Shown: in pieces, positions 32,120 to 33,440 of the stretch
How the letters are laid out: every line of letters begins with the position of its first letter
Numbering within the stretch: the first letter of the stretch is position 1
Source: Candidatus Zixiibacteriota bacterium
GTDB lineage: Bacteria > Zixibacteria > MSB-5A5 > JAABVY01
Direction of reading: 5' to 3'
DNA length: 33,440 bases
Assembly: GCA_014728145.1 (NCBI GenBank)
Contig: WJMC01000159.1
Span: 1-33,440 of the forward strand
Translations under genes and position numbers: made by a program
The notes under the pieces: generated by a model
What the model saw: only the letters and a program-made list of their open reading frames with translations
Told to the model about the DNA's origin: nothing
Database searches by the model: none

Positions 32120-32225
32120 CAACCGGGAAAATTGAAGAATGTGCTTGCTCGAATGATAATCAGACCTAAATTCTGCCTGGCACTGATAAATCGGCAGGTC
32201 GACAGTTGAACAAGGAGGTTGGACT

Positions 32226-33431
32226 GTGGTTAACGTGAACGTAAAAAAAGGTGTAATCGGAATACTGACCGGCGGCGGCGATGTGCCCGGTCTCAATCCG
32301 GCAATCAGGGCGGTCACGATCCGCGCCATAAGGGAAGGCTATAAAGTGATCGGTCTCCGCCGGGGCTGGGCCGGAACGATCGACCTGATCCGCGACAAAG
32401 ATGTCGACAACAGCCATTGTTATCTCGAGCTGACCGAAGAAATCGTCAACAAGGCCGGCCGAACAGGCGGAACGTTCCTGCATAGTTCACGGACCCATCC
32501 CGGTCATGTCCGCAAGGAAAATGTGCCCGAACACCTGCGCGACAAATACAATGCCGAGGTCAATGACCTGACCGAGGAAGTCAAAAAGAATCTCGATTTT
32601 CTGGGGATCGACTGCTTGATTCCGATCGGCGGCGATGACACCTTAAGCTATGGTGTCCGTATGTACCAGGAAGGCATCAAAGTCGTGGCGATTCCGAAAA
32701 CTATGGACAACGATGTGCCCGGAACTGATTATTGTATCGGATTTTCAACCTGCGTGACCCGTACGATCCAGATGACCAACAGCCTGCGCACCTCGGCTGG
32801 CTCTCATGAACGTTTCCTGGTTCTGGAGGTATTCGGTCGCTATGCCGGCTTTACCGCCATGTTGCCGACTATGGCCGGTGCCGCCAACCGTTGTGTCATC
32901 CCCGAATATAAATTCCACATGGAGCACCTGACCGAGCTGTTAGCATATGACCGTCGCAACAACCCCAGCCGTTACTCGATCGTTTTGGTCTCCGAGGGGG
33001 CGATGTTCGAGGGTGGCGAGATGGTCTTTCAGGATCAGACCACGGATGCTTACGGTCACAAAAAGCTGGGAGGAATCGGTGACCTGGTTTCAGCCGAGCT
33101 CAAGGCCAACTCAACGAAATTCAATAACGGTAAACCGATCAATACCATCAACCAGCGTCTCGGTTACCTTGTACGCGGGGGCGATCCGGACGCGATCGAT
33201 TCGGTTGTCCCGATGGCCTACGGTAATTTGGCACTGGATTTGATCTTAAACGGAATCCACGGTCGCCTGGTGGTTCTCAAAAACGGCCGTTATGACAATG
33301 TCCCGATCGATGTGGTCACCAGTACCAAGAAATTTGTCAATATCGACAAGCATTATAATATCAGCCGTCTGCGCCCGGAATACAAGAGCTTCGAAATGCA
33401 ACCGCTGTTTATCATGACCAGCGAACGCTAA
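32226..33431 (+). CDS. pfp: 6-phosphofructokinase, probably pyrophosphate-dependent
   Basis: The start is GTG 32226, seven bases after AGGAGG. The 401-residue product has the PFK substrate motifs GGGDVPGLNPAIR (16-28), PIGGDDTLSYG (133-143), PKTMDND (157-163) and GRYAGFTA. Residue Asp138 (GGDD) replaces the Gly104 of E. coli ATP-PFK and Lys158 replaces Gly124; this Asp/Lys pair marks PPi-dependent enzymes. The reaction would be reversible phosphorylation of fructose 6-phosphate with pyrophosphate in glycolysis and gluconeogenesis. The protein is cytoplasmic and its length fits the long-chain group. The stop lies nine bases before the window end, so a downstream operon cannot be judged. ATP use cannot be fully excluded from sequence alone. 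Confidence 0.9.
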   Translation: MVNVNVKKGVIGILTGGGDVPGLNPAIRAVTIRAIREGYKVIGLRRGWAGTIDLIRDKDVDNSHCYLELTEEIVNKAGRTGGTFLHSSRTHPGHVRKENVPEHLRDKYNAEVNDLTEEVKKNLDFLGIDCLIPIGGDDTLSYGVRMYQEGIKVVAIPKTMDNDVPGTDYCIGFSTCVTRTIQMTNSLRTSAGSHERFLVLEVFGRYAGFTAMLPTMAGAANRCVIPEYKFHMEHLTELLAYDRRNNPSRYSIVLVSEGAMFEGGEMVFQDQTTDAYGHKKLGGIGDLVSAELKANSTKFNNGKPINTINQRLGYLVRGGDPDAIDSVVPMAYGNLALDLILNGIHGRLVVLKNGRYDNVPIDVVTSTKKFVNIDKHYNISRLRPEYKSFEMQPLFIMTSER

Positions 33432-33440
33432 AACGAAAAC

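Noticed and set aside
31997-32209. 70-codon + strand reading frame before the phosphofructokinase gene
   Set aside because: It starts at TTG without a ribosome-binding site in AT-rich promoter DNA, its composition is not protein-like, and it overlaps the inverted repeat and the TATAAT box.

Overview
The window reads as a chromosomal segment of an uncultured-type bacterium of the FCB superphylum (Zixibacteria-like is my best guess). This is inferred from a secreted protease whose C-terminal domain carries the NPFNP motif typical of FCB sorting/FlgD-like tails, a TonB-dependent receptor with a carboxypeptidase-like N-terminal domain, abundant GAF/PAS/SpoIIE signalling proteins, and moderate GC. 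No rRNA, tRNA, CRISPR array, insertion sequence or phage gene is visible. It looks like core and regulatory chromosome rather than a mobile island.

Layout. (1) 2-1081 (+): the end of an HlyD-type membrane fusion protein cut by the window edge. (2) 1166-1411 (+): a self-contained tiny transcription unit with a sigma-70 promoter, two GAAA-tetraloop hairpins, a strong Shine-Dalgarno sequence, a 23-codon ORF and a hairpin terminator. (3) 1397-15825 (-): a long signalling block. In transcription order it holds a partner-switching module (STAS antagonist, RsbW-like kinase, membrane SpoIIE phosphatase), a Nudix hydrolase, an NtrY/NtrX-like two-component pair, an Omp85-like barrel plus a DUF4390-like protein behind a consensus sigma-54 promoter, and a soluble GAF-PAS histidine kinase translationally coupled to a Ser/Thr kinase-TPR protein. 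(4) 15946-17086 (-): a small secreted protein and the redox repressor Rex with a perfect Rex operator in its own promoter. (5) 17290-20576 (-): a YhaO/YhaN-type (SbcD/SbcC-like) nuclease-ATPase pair. (6) 20874-23549 (+): a P-type Ca2+ ATPase. (7) 23654-27328 (-): a large subtilase with four PKD domains. (8) 27761-28927 (+): a lysine 2,3-aminomutase-family radical SAM protein. (9) 29020-31879 (-): a TonB receptor preceded by a His-rich two-TM protein, driven by a promoter that overlaps a near-consensus Rex site. (10) 32226-33431 (+): a phosphofructokinase with the residue signature of the pyrophosphate-dependent type.

How they fit. Two regulatory circuits can be read directly from the DNA. One is the NtrYX-like pair next to a consensus -24/-12 promoter for the Omp85/DUF4390 genes, pointing to envelope stress or envelope remodelling. 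The other is Rex controlling itself and possibly the TonB/His-rich operon, tying NADH/NAD+ state to outer-membrane uptake. The PPi-type phosphofructokinase and Rex together suit an anaerobic or energy-limited life. The least explained element is the microgene unit at 1166-1411.
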